From an uncultured Bacteroidales bacterium (GTDB lineage: Bacteria > Bacteroidota > Bacteroidia > Bacteroidales > Paludibacteraceae), in the NCBI GenBank assembly GCA_946184195.1, contig CAMHEP010000065.1, positions 1 to 8,665 on the forward strand: a stretch of 8,665 nt of DNA, given 5' to 3'. Below are positions 1 through 5,206 of this stretch, one piece after another. The position numbers were made by a program, and so were the translations under genes. The notes beneath the pieces are model-generated. The model did not search any database and was not told where the DNA came from. It saw only the letters and a list, made by a program, of their open reading frames with translations. The first letter of the stretch is position 1; each line of letters begins with the position of its first letter.

Positions 1-54
1 GTAGCACTACAGATTCTGGTTCTGTCTGTCTGGGTTCGAGTCCTGGTTAGGCAA
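1..54 (+). tRNA. tRNA-Gln (anticodon CTG), 3' portion, 5' end outside window
   Basis: This is the 3' part of a glutamine tRNA reading CAG codons. The visible parts are: the end of the D-arm (1-7); a perfect 5-bp anticodon stem ACAGA/TCTGT (9-13 and 21-25) enclosing the 7-nt loop TTCTGGT with anticodon CTG at 16-18; a 4-nt variable loop (26-29); a T-arm with stem CTGGG/CCTGG (30-34, 42-46, two G-U-type pairs) and the classical T-loop TTCGAGT (35-41); then the acceptor 3' strand TTAGGCA (47-53) and a discriminator A at 54. CCA is not encoded (CGA follows), so the tail would be added by the CCA-adding enzyme. The 5' acceptor strand and most of the D-arm lie upstream of the window, so acceptor pairing cannot be checked. 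The gene ends seven bases before a strong terminator. Confidence 0.88.
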
Positions 55-96
55 CGATAGAAAAAATCCCGAAAACAAAATTCGGGATTTTTTGTT
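35..96 (+). repeat. 62-bp direct repeat, copy 1 (tRNA T-loop through terminator)
   Basis: This copy starts exactly at the T-loop of the intact tRNA-Gln and runs through the tRNA 3' end and the whole terminator. Copy 2 at 173-234 matches it at 60 of 62 positions; the differences are T44/C182 and G56/A194. Upstream of the copies (1-34 versus 139-172) identity drops to chance level, so the left boundary is sharp. Confidence 0.9.
61..93 (+). terminator. Intrinsic terminator after tRNA-Gln
   Basis: A perfect 13-bp inverted repeat (61-73 with 81-93: A6-TCCCGAA / TTCGGGA-T6) encloses a 7-nt loop AACAAAA and ends in a T6 run. It sits 7 nt after the tRNA 3' end. The A-tract on one side and T-tract on the other mean it could terminate in both directions. 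An identical hairpin recurs at 199-231. Confidence 0.92.
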
Positions 97-140
97 GCTA
101 ATCCGTACTCTCCCCAGGTTCTTATCTCGTAAAATACTTT

Positions 141-179
141 ACTCGAACGATTATTGCTCAATGCGAGCAATTTTCGAGT
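141..179. repeat. Nested palindrome between and entering the repeat copies
   Basis: Two nested inverted repeats are visible. The outer arms ACTCGAA (141-147) and TTCGAGT (173-179) are 7 bp and perfect; the right arm is the duplicated T-loop itself. The inner arms ATTGCTC (153-159) and GAGCAAT (165-171) are 7 bp and perfect with loop AATGC. Five unpaired bases lie on the left between the arms and one on the right. It could fold as an RNA hairpin or be a protein-binding dyad. I cannot tell which from sequence alone. Confidence 0.7.
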
Positions 180-192
180 CCCGGTTAGGCAA
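173..192 (+). pseudogene. tRNA-Gln 3'-end fragment (T-loop to discriminator), no tRNA body
   Basis: This stretch repeats the last 20 bases of the tRNA-Gln at 35-54 with one change (T44 to C182). The bases before it (CAATT, 168-172) cannot pair with CCCGG (180-184), so the T-stem is broken. No TGCCTAA-like acceptor 5' strand is present upstream. It is therefore not a functional tRNA but a displaced or decayed 3' end. It lies within repeat copy 2, whose remainder is a second terminator. Confidence 0.75.
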
Positions 193-198
193 CAATAG

Positions 199-231
199 AA
201 AAAATCCCGAAAACAAAATTCGGGATTTTTT
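199..231 (+). terminator. Second intrinsic terminator, duplicate of the first
   Basis: The same 13-bp stem with a 7-nt AACAAAA loop and T6 run (199-211 with 219-231) occurs here. It stands immediately upstream of the acyltransferase promoter and would insulate that operon from tRNA read-through. Confidence 0.88.
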
Positions 232-240
232 GTTCTATTA

Positions 241-272
241 TTTGCATATTTCCATAATTTATTGTACCTTTG
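241..272 (+). promoter_or_regulatory. Bacteroidota-type promoter for the acyltransferase operon
   Basis: A TTTG -33 box (241-244), 20 nt, then TACCTTTG as the -7 box (265-272) match the known consensus of the primary sigma factor of Bacteroides. Transcription would begin only a few bases before the ATG at 280, leaving almost no leader. Confidence 0.85.
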
Positions 273-279
273 CAGCCAT

Positions 280-1308
280 ATGGAAGAGCATCAACGCATT
301 GAATGGATTGATTATGCAAAGGGTATCGGTATCGTTTGCGTCATGCTGCTTCATGCTCATGTGCCGGATCCATGGCGTCGCATCATCTACCTTTGGGTGA
401 TTCCGTTGTTCTTCTTCCTTTCCGGTATCTTCGCCCATCCTGAGCGTTATGCGACCATGAAGGACTTCTTCATGAAGAAGAGCATGCGCCTCATCCTCCC
501 CTACCTATGCTATAATGCCATCGCCTATATCGCATGGCTCCTCATCGGTAGACATGTAGGCAGCGATGCCGGAATAGCCATAGCTTGGTGGGAGCCCCTT
601 GTAGGCATGCTCCGCGGGGAATATCCCTATATCGTGCATAATCCCCCTCTATGGTTTATCTGTGCGTTATGGAGCACGGAGACTGTCTACTACCTCGTTT
701 ACCGCTCCATCCGGTCAAAGACCGTGTATGGTATAGTGACTATGACAATGCTACTAATCGGCTGGGGGTGTAGTTTCACGGATGTTGGTCCGCTGCCATG
801 GGAGATAGCCACAGTGCCGACGATGATAGTCTTCTATGCCCTTGGACGTGTATGGGGTGAGGTGCACCCCGCACAAGTCTCGCCATGGGTTGTTGTGGGA
901 GCAATGCTTCTCGGCGTTGGAGCGATGTGGATAGGCTATACGATGAACATAGACGAGGTGCGTGTGAGCAATAATCACTACGGCAGTTACCTCCCCTTCC
1001 TATGCGGTGCTGCAGGCGGCATCACCGCCTTATCCTGCCTCTCCATGCTATTGGAACGAGTAAGTCCCCATATGGGATGGCTAAGCTATATAGGCAGGCA
1101 CACCTATTGGATATTAGGTATGCACCTATTAGCATACAGCGTAGTGAAAGGAATGGCGGTCTATGGTTTGCGCCGTGTGTGGAACTATGATTATTTAGCG
1201 TGGTTTGAGACCGGCATAGGACAGGTGGTGCTGGTAGTGAGTGCGCTGTTATTGCTCACTCTCGGTGAACGGGTCCTCAATGTATGCAAGAAACACCTTA
1301 TTAATTGA
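280..1308 (+). CDS. Integral-membrane acyltransferase, acyltransferase-3 family
   Basis: A 342-residue, strongly hydrophobic protein with about ten likely membrane segments. It belongs by pattern to the acyltransferase-3 family (OafA/WecH/fucose 4-O-acetylase-like), which moves acyl groups, usually acetyl, from the cytoplasm onto surface glycans. Seen: the N-terminal signature WIDYAKGIGI (9-18), with K14 and H25 ten residues apart, like the family's R-x10-H motif; PLFFFLSGIF (42-51); NPPLWF (121-126); and a C-terminal IGRHTYWILGMHLL (271-284). The ATG at 280 was chosen because the longer reading from TTG at 262 would begin inside the -7 promoter box. The start lies only 7 nt past that box. 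The stop codon is the first unit of a 7-bp repeat leading straight into the phosphoethanolamine transferase gene. The exact substrate cannot be read from the sequence. Confidence 0.85.
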   Translation: MEEHQRIEWIDYAKGIGIVCVMLLHAHVPDPWRRIIYLWVIPLFFFLSGIFAHPERYATMKDFFMKKSMRLILPYLCYNAIAYIAWLLIGRHVGSDAGIAIAWWEPLVGMLRGEYPYIVHNPPLWFICALWSTETVYYLVYRSIRSKTVYGIVTMTMLLIGWGCSFTDVGPLPWEIATVPTMIVFYALGRVWGEVHPAQVSPWVVVGAMLLGVGAMWIGYTMNIDEVRVSNNHYGSYLPFLCGAAGGITALSCLSMLLERVSPHMGWLSYIGRHTYWILGMHLLAYSVVKGMAVYGLRRVWNYDYLAWFETGIGQVVLVVSALLLLTLGERVLNVCKKHLIN

Positions 1309-1353
1309 TTATTGATTATTGATTATTGATAAGTGATGAGTGATAAGTGATCA
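1305..1353 (+). repeat. Heptanucleotide tandem repeat bridging two genes
   Basis: Seven consecutive 7-bp units run without interruption: TTGATTA three times, then TTGATAA, GTGATGA, GTGATAA and GTGATCA. All share xTGATxA. The array contains the acyltransferase stop codon (TGA, 1306-1308) in its first unit and ends one base before the next ATG at 1354, so the whole 45-bp intergenic space is repeat. Each unit contains TGA, and because 7 is not a multiple of 3, stops appear in every forward frame. No Shine-Dalgarno sequence or promoter box is visible in it. Confidence 0.9.
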
Positions 1354-2835
1354 ATGTCAACCCCTGCTAAATATGGATTATGGTTAGCCCTGGGCACGCT
1401 GTGGTGCACCCTGGCTTACGTGCTGCCGGATTTCGCCGACAACGCCATCGGTGGTCTTCGCGGATGGCTTACCATGGTAGCGTATGTCGGAGCAGTAGGA
1501 ATAGTGAGTGGACTGATACTGCTACTCATTAGCGGATCGCGATGGCTGACAGCTATCCTGCTTCCCCTCTATATGGGCATAGGTGCAGTGGTCAGTTACT
1601 ACCGCGTGGCATACCATGCCACTGTCACGCCGATGGTCATTGAGGCTACGCTCCATACCAACATGGGCACGGTCAGCACTATGACGAGCGGTTGGCTTAT
1701 TGTGTGGGTGATTGTTAATATAGCTGTGGCTATCACTCTGAGTATCTATCGATGGCGTGCTCTCCCCCTCCGTGGAGGATGGTTCATCAGTGTGGCAGCA
1801 TGCGCCCTGCTCATAGTCTATACCACCTGCAACGACCGCCTGAGCAACTCACTCCACCAACGTTATCCGCTCCATATCATCCATAGCATTAAGGGCTATG
1901 CAGCACAGCGCCATGCCGCGACTCTTACCCGCGAGAAAATGCCCTATCATAACGAGCATATGGCAGATAGTCTCGACATGGTGGTCATCCTTGGCGAAGC
2001 CCTTCGTGCCGACCACCTCGGGCTGAACGGCTACGAGCGACAGACCACACCGCGACTGAGCGAACGCCGTCATCTATACTCCTTCAGCCAACTATATAGC
2101 GAATATACCTACACCTCCGCCAGCGTACCCCATATCCTCACACCGGCAGACAGTACACACACCGAGCGAACCTATACGCACCATTCCTTTATCCGCATAC
2201 TGCGCGACAACGGTTTCCGTAGCGTATGGCTGAGCAATCAGGATATGAGCGCCTCCTACGCTCCCTTTATTCACGAGGCGGACACGTTCATCTTCCCCCA
2301 TAAAGACAAGAGCGTCTTTGTCTTCTCCCCATGGTACGATGAGACATTGGTGAACGAACTGGCGCAAGACAGGACTACTTATGACGGGGCACGACGCCTA
2401 TGGGTGCTGCATACTATCGGTAGCCACTGGTACTACAACAACCATGTGCCTGCCTCCGAGCAGTATTACCAACCCGTCACTACCGAGCGTGTCATCACGC
2501 TTAACACACCCGAGCAGATCATCAATAGCTACGACAACACCGCCAGATATATGGATCTCATCGTGGATAGTATCGCCACCCTGATGGAGGACCGTATCGC
2601 TGCTATCGTCTATGTGAGCGACCACGGCGAGGCATTGGGTGAGGACGGTCAGTGGCTACATGCCGGCGAGGTGGACGGTATGCACCGCCCCGCATGCCTG
2701 ATATGGCTGTCGGATAAGTACGCAGCCCGCTATCCCGAGCGTGCCGCAGCCCTTGAGCAGCTGAGTGACAAGCCCTGTCGCACCGACATCATCTATCCTC
2801 TTGTTCTCCGCCTCAGTGGTATTGAGAGCGAGTGA
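1354..2835 (+). CDS. Phosphoethanolamine transferase, EptA/sulfatase superfamily
   Basis: A 493-residue inner-membrane enzyme expected to transfer phosphoethanolamine from phosphatidylethanolamine to lipid A or another surface glycan, with its catalytic domain in the periplasm. Roughly five N-terminal membrane segments (about 8-26, 34-59, 63-84, 112-132, 143-157) precede an alkaline-phosphatase-fold domain. Seen: LGEALRADHLGLNGY (213-227) with metal ligand E215; YTSASVP (253-259), where T254 aligns with the EptA nucleophile; GSHWYY (356-361); YDNTARYMD (393-401); SDHGEALGE (422-430) with D423 and H424; and LHAGE with H436. All expected catalytic positions are present. At 493 residues it is somewhat shorter than enterobacterial EptA. 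It is probably co-transcribed with the acyltransferase upstream. The lipid A target is inferred from family knowledge; core sugars are possible. Confidence 0.88.
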   Translation: MSTPAKYGLWLALGTLWCTLAYVLPDFADNAIGGLRGWLTMVAYVGAVGIVSGLILLLISGSRWLTAILLPLYMGIGAVVSYYRVAYHATVTPMVIEATLHTNMGTVSTMTSGWLIVWVIVNIAVAITLSIYRWRALPLRGGWFISVAACALLIVYTTCNDRLSNSLHQRYPLHIIHSIKGYAAQRHAATLTREKMPYHNEHMADSLDMVVILGEALRADHLGLNGYERQTTPRLSERRHLYSFSQLYSEYTYTSASVPHILTPADSTHTERTYTHHSFIRILRDNGFRSVWLSNQDMSASYAPFIHEADTFIFPHKDKSVFVFSPWYDETLVNELAQDRTTYDGARRLWVLHTIGSHWYYNNHVPASEQYYQPVTTERVITLNTPEQIINSYDNTARYMDLIVDSIATLMEDRIAAIVYVSDHGEALGEDGQWLHAGEVDGMHRPACLIWLSDKYAARYPERAAALEQLSDKPCRTDIIYPLVLRLSGIESE

Positions 2836-2888
2836 CAAAATACAAGGTATAAAAGGATAACTACTAAAACCCTACTATGACGTAGAAG

Positions 2889-2917
2889 ATGCACCGTATA
2901 TGCACCGTTATGCACCG
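2889..2917. repeat. Three ATGCACCG repeats at near-helical spacing
   Basis: Perfect ATGCACCG copies start at 2889, 2900 and 2910 (steps of 11 and 10 bp), which places them on the same face of the helix. The cluster is bracketed by the direct repeat GTAGAAGA at 2882-2889 and 2924-2931. It lies about 105-130 bp upstream of the rplU -33 box. It could be an operator or activator site, or chance duplication; no binding protein can be named. Confidence 0.6.
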
Positions 2918-3021
2918 AGTATTGTAGAAGAGGTTAAAGTTGCACAAAGTCAAGTTCAGTCAACAGACAAACAAAAAATTCCATCTTATTTTACGAAAAA
3001 ACATATTTTTTTGCTCGAATA

Positions 3022-3053
3022 TTTGCGTAAGTGGAGAAAAAGTAGTACCTTTG
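3022..3053 (+). promoter_or_regulatory. Bacteroidota-type promoter for rplU-rpmA-serS
   Basis: TTTG (3022-3025), 20 nt, TACCTTTG (3046-3053). The -7 box and spacing are identical to those of the acyltransferase promoter. Transcription should start near 3058, giving a leader of about 75-80 nt before the rplU ATG. Confidence 0.88.
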
Positions 3054-3134
3054 CCCGCTTTTTGTGCGATTGGGCTCGGAAAAGTGCTACGTGTAGCCGC
3101 CTGACGCAATAACCATTAATAGTTAGTATTAACA

Positions 3135-3452
3135 ATGTACGCAATTGTAGAAATGCAGGGCCAACAATTCAAAGTAGAGGCCGGCAAGAAACTGTTTGTC
3201 AATCGTATAGCAGACCTTGAGAAAGGCGCAACGGTTGAGTTTGACAAGGTGCTCTTCGTCGAGAACGAGGGCAAATTTAAGGTAGGTACCCCCGTTGTTA
3301 AGGGTGCAAAAGTTGTTTGCGAAGTGCTCGATAACGAGTGCCGTGGAGAGAAGATTTTAGTCTTCCACAAGAAACGTCGCAAAGGCTATCAGAAAATGAA
3401 CGGTCACCGTCAGGACCTGACGAACCTCATTGTTAAAGAGATTGTTGCATAA
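3135..3452 (+). CDS. rplU: 50S ribosomal protein bL21
   Basis: A 105-residue protein of normal length for bL21, a large-subunit protein that binds 23S rRNA. The start MYAIVEMQGQQFKVEAG (1-17) is the family's characteristic N-terminus. The FHKKRRKGYQKMNGHRQ segment (77-93) is the conserved basic, rRNA-binding C-terminal part. It is the first gene of a translation operon, 23 bp before rpmA, the usual partner across bacteria. A long leader precedes it and could host feedback control, but I see no certain structure. Its ATG follows an A/T-rich stretch without a Shine-Dalgarno sequence, as usual in this phylum. Confidence 0.97.
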   Translation: MYAIVEMQGQQFKVEAGKKLFVNRIADLEKGATVEFDKVLFVENEGKFKVGTPVVKGAKVVCEVLDNECRGEKILVFHKKRRKGYQKMNGHRQDLTNLIVKEIVA

Positions 3453-3475
3453 TTTTAAAGAAAGGGTAAAAGATT

Positions 3476-3736
3476 ATGGCACATAAGAAAGGTGTCGGTA
3501 GTTCCAAGAACGGCCGTGAATCAGAAAGCAAACGCCTTGGTGTAAAGATCTGGGGTGGTCAGTTTGCAAAAGCAGGAAACATCATCGTCCGCCAACGCGG
3601 TACAGTGCACAATCCCGGTGAGAACATGGGTATGGGTAGTGACCACACACTCTATGCACTGGTCGACGGTATCGTAAGTTTCCGCAAGAAACGCAACAAC
3701 AAGTCGTATGTATCGATAGAGCCTCTACAGGCATAA
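3476..3736 (+). CDS. rpmA: 50S ribosomal protein bL27
   Basis: An 86-residue bL27 whose N-terminal tail reaches toward the peptidyl transferase centre. Seen: MAHKKGVGSSKNGRESESKR (1-20) followed by LGVKIWGGQFAKAGNIIVRQRG and the HNPGENMGMGSDHTLYA segment, all diagnostic. It begins directly with MAHKKG, so it lacks the cleavable N-terminal extension found in many Firmicutes. The upstream AAAGAAAGGG (3457-3466) is the only Shine-Dalgarno-like purine run in this operon, 9 nt before the ATG. serS starts 5 nt after its stop codon begins the gap (stop 3734-3736, next ATG 3741). Confidence 0.97.
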   Translation: MAHKKGVGSSKNGRESESKRLGVKIWGGQFAKAGNIIVRQRGTVHNPGENMGMGSDHTLYALVDGIVSFRKKRNNKSYVSIEPLQA

Positions 3737-3740
3737 GAGT

Positions 3741-5117
3741 ATGCTTACACTGAAACAAATCTACGACGGCGAAGACGCTGTAATCGCCGCCTTAGAGAAG
3801 AAACATGTCAATAATGCCCGCGAGATTATCGAGGGCGTTATTGCTATAGACCGTCAGCGTAAGGCCGCGCAGCAGAAGAAAGATGCTGCCAGTGCCGAGA
3901 TGAACAAGATGAGCAAATCCATCGGTATGCTCATGGGTCAAGGCAAACGCGAGGAGGCAGAAAATGCCAAAGCGCAGACCGCAGCCCTCAAGGAGACCAT
4001 CAAACAGTTGGAGCAGGAGATGGACAGCGAGGAGCAAAAGCTCACTCAAGCCCTGCTGCAGATACCCAATGTACCCTACGCTATCGTTCCCGAGGGAGCA
4101 AGCGCAGAGGACAACCTCGCCGTCAAAGTCGGCGGATGGGCATTTGGAGAAGGACTCAAGAAACTGGACCAGAGTGCCGACAAGGCTTTCAGCGCCAGCG
4201 GTGCTGCCATAGCCCTGAAGGACTGGCCCGCATCGGAGAATCCCGAACCCGCAAGCGCCAAACTGCCCCACTGGGAATTGGCGAAGAAATACAACCTGAT
4301 AGACTTTGACCTTGGCGTTAAGATTTCAGGTGCGGGCTTCCCCGTTTATATTGGTCAGGGAGCACGATTGCAACGCGCACTCATCAATTTCTTCCTTGCC
4401 GAGGCGAACAAAGCCGGTTATACAGAGATTATGCCGCCGACGGTTGTTAATCAAGCCAGCGGTTACGGTACCGGACAATTGCCCGACAAGGAGGGTCAGA
4501 TGTATCACTGCGAGGTGGACGACCTCTATCTCATCCCCACTGCCGAGGTACCGGTGACCAACCTCTACCGCGATGTCATCCTCGATGAGAAAGACCTGCC
4601 CATCAAGAACTGCGCATACACGGAGTGCTTCCGCCGCGAGGCAGGCAGCTACGGCAAGGACGTGCGCGGACTGAACCGGTTGCACGAGTTCAGTAAGATA
4701 GAGATAGTACGTATCGACACCCCCGAACACTCGGACGCGAGCCATCGCGAGATGCTCGCCCATGTGGAGGGATTGCTGAAGAAGCTGGAGTTGCCCTATC
4801 GTATATTGCGACTCAGCGGCGGCGACATGTCGTTCACCGCAGCACTATGCTACGACTTCGAAGTATACAGCGAGGCACAACATCGCTGGCTGGAGGTTAG
4901 TTCGACCAGTAACTTCGACACCTACCAAGCTAACCGTCTGCACTGCCGCTATCGTCGCGATGAGGACAAGAAAGTGACACTGTGCCATACGCTCAACGGC
5001 TCCGCCCTGGCGCTACCGCGTATAGTAGCAGCACTATTGGAGAACAACCAGACCGACGAGGGCATACGTATTCCGAAAGCTTTGCAGCCCTATTTTGGAG
5101 ACGAATGGATTCGATAA
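3741..5117 (+). CDS. serS: Seryl-tRNA synthetase, with an extra segment before the core
   Basis: Class II synthetase charging tRNA-Ser (and tRNA-Sec where present) with serine in the cytoplasm; 458 residues. The N-terminal half has the long, charged coiled-coil arm (about 27-110) that grips the tRNA variable arm. The core shows ARLQRALINFF (208-218) for motif 1, the serine-binding TAE (267-269), motif 2 FRREAGSYGKDVRGLNRLHE (297-316), and motif 3 NGSALALPR (419-427). Family members are usually near 425 residues. The surplus lies between VKVGGW (128-133) and LPHWEL (175-180), a stretch rich in Ala, Ser, Lys and Asp. The reading frame is intact and all active-site motifs are present, so the enzyme should work. 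It is the third gene of the rplU operon, only 4 bp after rpmA, and is followed by a terminator. Confidence 0.97.
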   Translation: MLTLKQIYDGEDAVIAALEKKHVNNAREIIEGVIAIDRQRKAAQQKKDAASAEMNKMSKSIGMLMGQGKREEAENAKAQTAALKETIKQLEQEMDSEEQKLTQALLQIPNVPYAIVPEGASAEDNLAVKVGGWAFGEGLKKLDQSADKAFSASGAAIALKDWPASENPEPASAKLPHWELAKKYNLIDFDLGVKISGAGFPVYIGQGARLQRALINFFLAEANKAGYTEIMPPTVVNQASGYGTGQLPDKEGQMYHCEVDDLYLIPTAEVPVTNLYRDVILDEKDLPIKNCAYTECFRREAGSYGKDVRGLNRLHEFSKIEIVRIDTPEHSDASHREMLAHVEGLLKKLELPYRILRLSGGDMSFTAALCYDFEVYSEAQHRWLEVSSTSNFDTYQANRLHCRYRRDEDKKVTLCHTLNGSALALPRIVAALLENNQTDEGIRIPKALQPYFGDEWIR

Positions 5118-5122
5118 GAGAG

Positions 5123-5151
5123 AAAAAAGCACCGTGCGGTGCTTTTTTTTT
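5123..5151 (+). terminator. Intrinsic terminator of the rplU-rpmA-serS operon
   Basis: The stem AAAAAAGCACC/GGTGCTTTTTT (5123-5133 with 5138-5148) encloses a GTGC tetraloop and ends in nine T residues (5143-5151). It starts 5 nt after the serS stop. The last three T residues are also part of the TTTG -33 box of the next promoter. Confidence 0.93.
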
Positions 5152-5180
5152 GCACATATGCAAAGTTTTTCGTATCTTTG
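5149..5180 (+). promoter_or_regulatory. Bacteroidota-type promoter for the three-gene envelope operon
   Basis: TTTG (5149-5152), 20 nt, TATCTTTG (5173-5180). The -33 box is built from the end of the preceding terminator's T-tract. The predicted start near 5185 leaves an A/T-rich leader of about 22 nt before the ATG at 5207. Confidence 0.85.
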
Positions 5181-5206
5181 CAGGAAAATAATTTTAATAT
5201 AGATTT

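Larger units (their letters stand above)
173..234 (+). repeat. 62-bp direct repeat, copy 2
   Basis: This is the second copy of the tRNA-3'-end-plus-terminator segment, 138 bp downstream of copy 1. It has 60/62 identity and ends seven bases before the -33 box of the next promoter. High identity alongside a dead tRNA fragment suggests a fairly recent event, or selection on the terminator half. Confidence 0.9.
2836..3134. other. Gene-free stretch between the envelope operon and rplU
   Basis: This 299-bp region is A/T-rich and carries no credible gene. It holds three ATGCACCG repeats (2889-2917), a strong promoter (3022-3053) and the untranslated leader of rplU (about 3058-3134). No hairpin plus T-run follows the phosphoethanolamine transferase stop, so how the upstream transcript ends is unclear. 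The frame open from 2900 to 3112 runs through the promoter and does not look like a protein. Confidence 0.75.

Noticed and set aside
97..192. A second complete tRNA gene
   Set aside because: No acceptor 5' strand (TGCCTAA-like), no anticodon arm, and the T-stem is unpaired; only the 3' end is duplicated.
262..279. TTG start giving six more residues on the acyltransferase
   Set aside because: The TTG lies inside and just before the -7 promoter box, so it would not be transcribed; ATG 280 gives the normal family N-terminus.
92..400. Open frame on + strand across the tRNA repeat and promoter
   Set aside because: It runs through the second terminator and the acyltransferase promoter and reads the acyltransferase in another frame; the protein has no recognisable pattern.
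2836..2880. Terminator after the phosphoethanolamine transferase gene
   Set aside because: I searched for a GC-rich hairpin followed by T residues and found none.
2900..3112. 70-residue open frame in the gene-free stretch
   Set aside because: It starts within the ATGCACCG repeats and reads through the rplU promoter and leader; composition is not protein-like.
3792..4271. 159-residue open frame on the - strand opposite serS
   Set aside because: Cys/Leu-rich mirror of the coiled-coil coding region; serS is unmistakable on the + strand.
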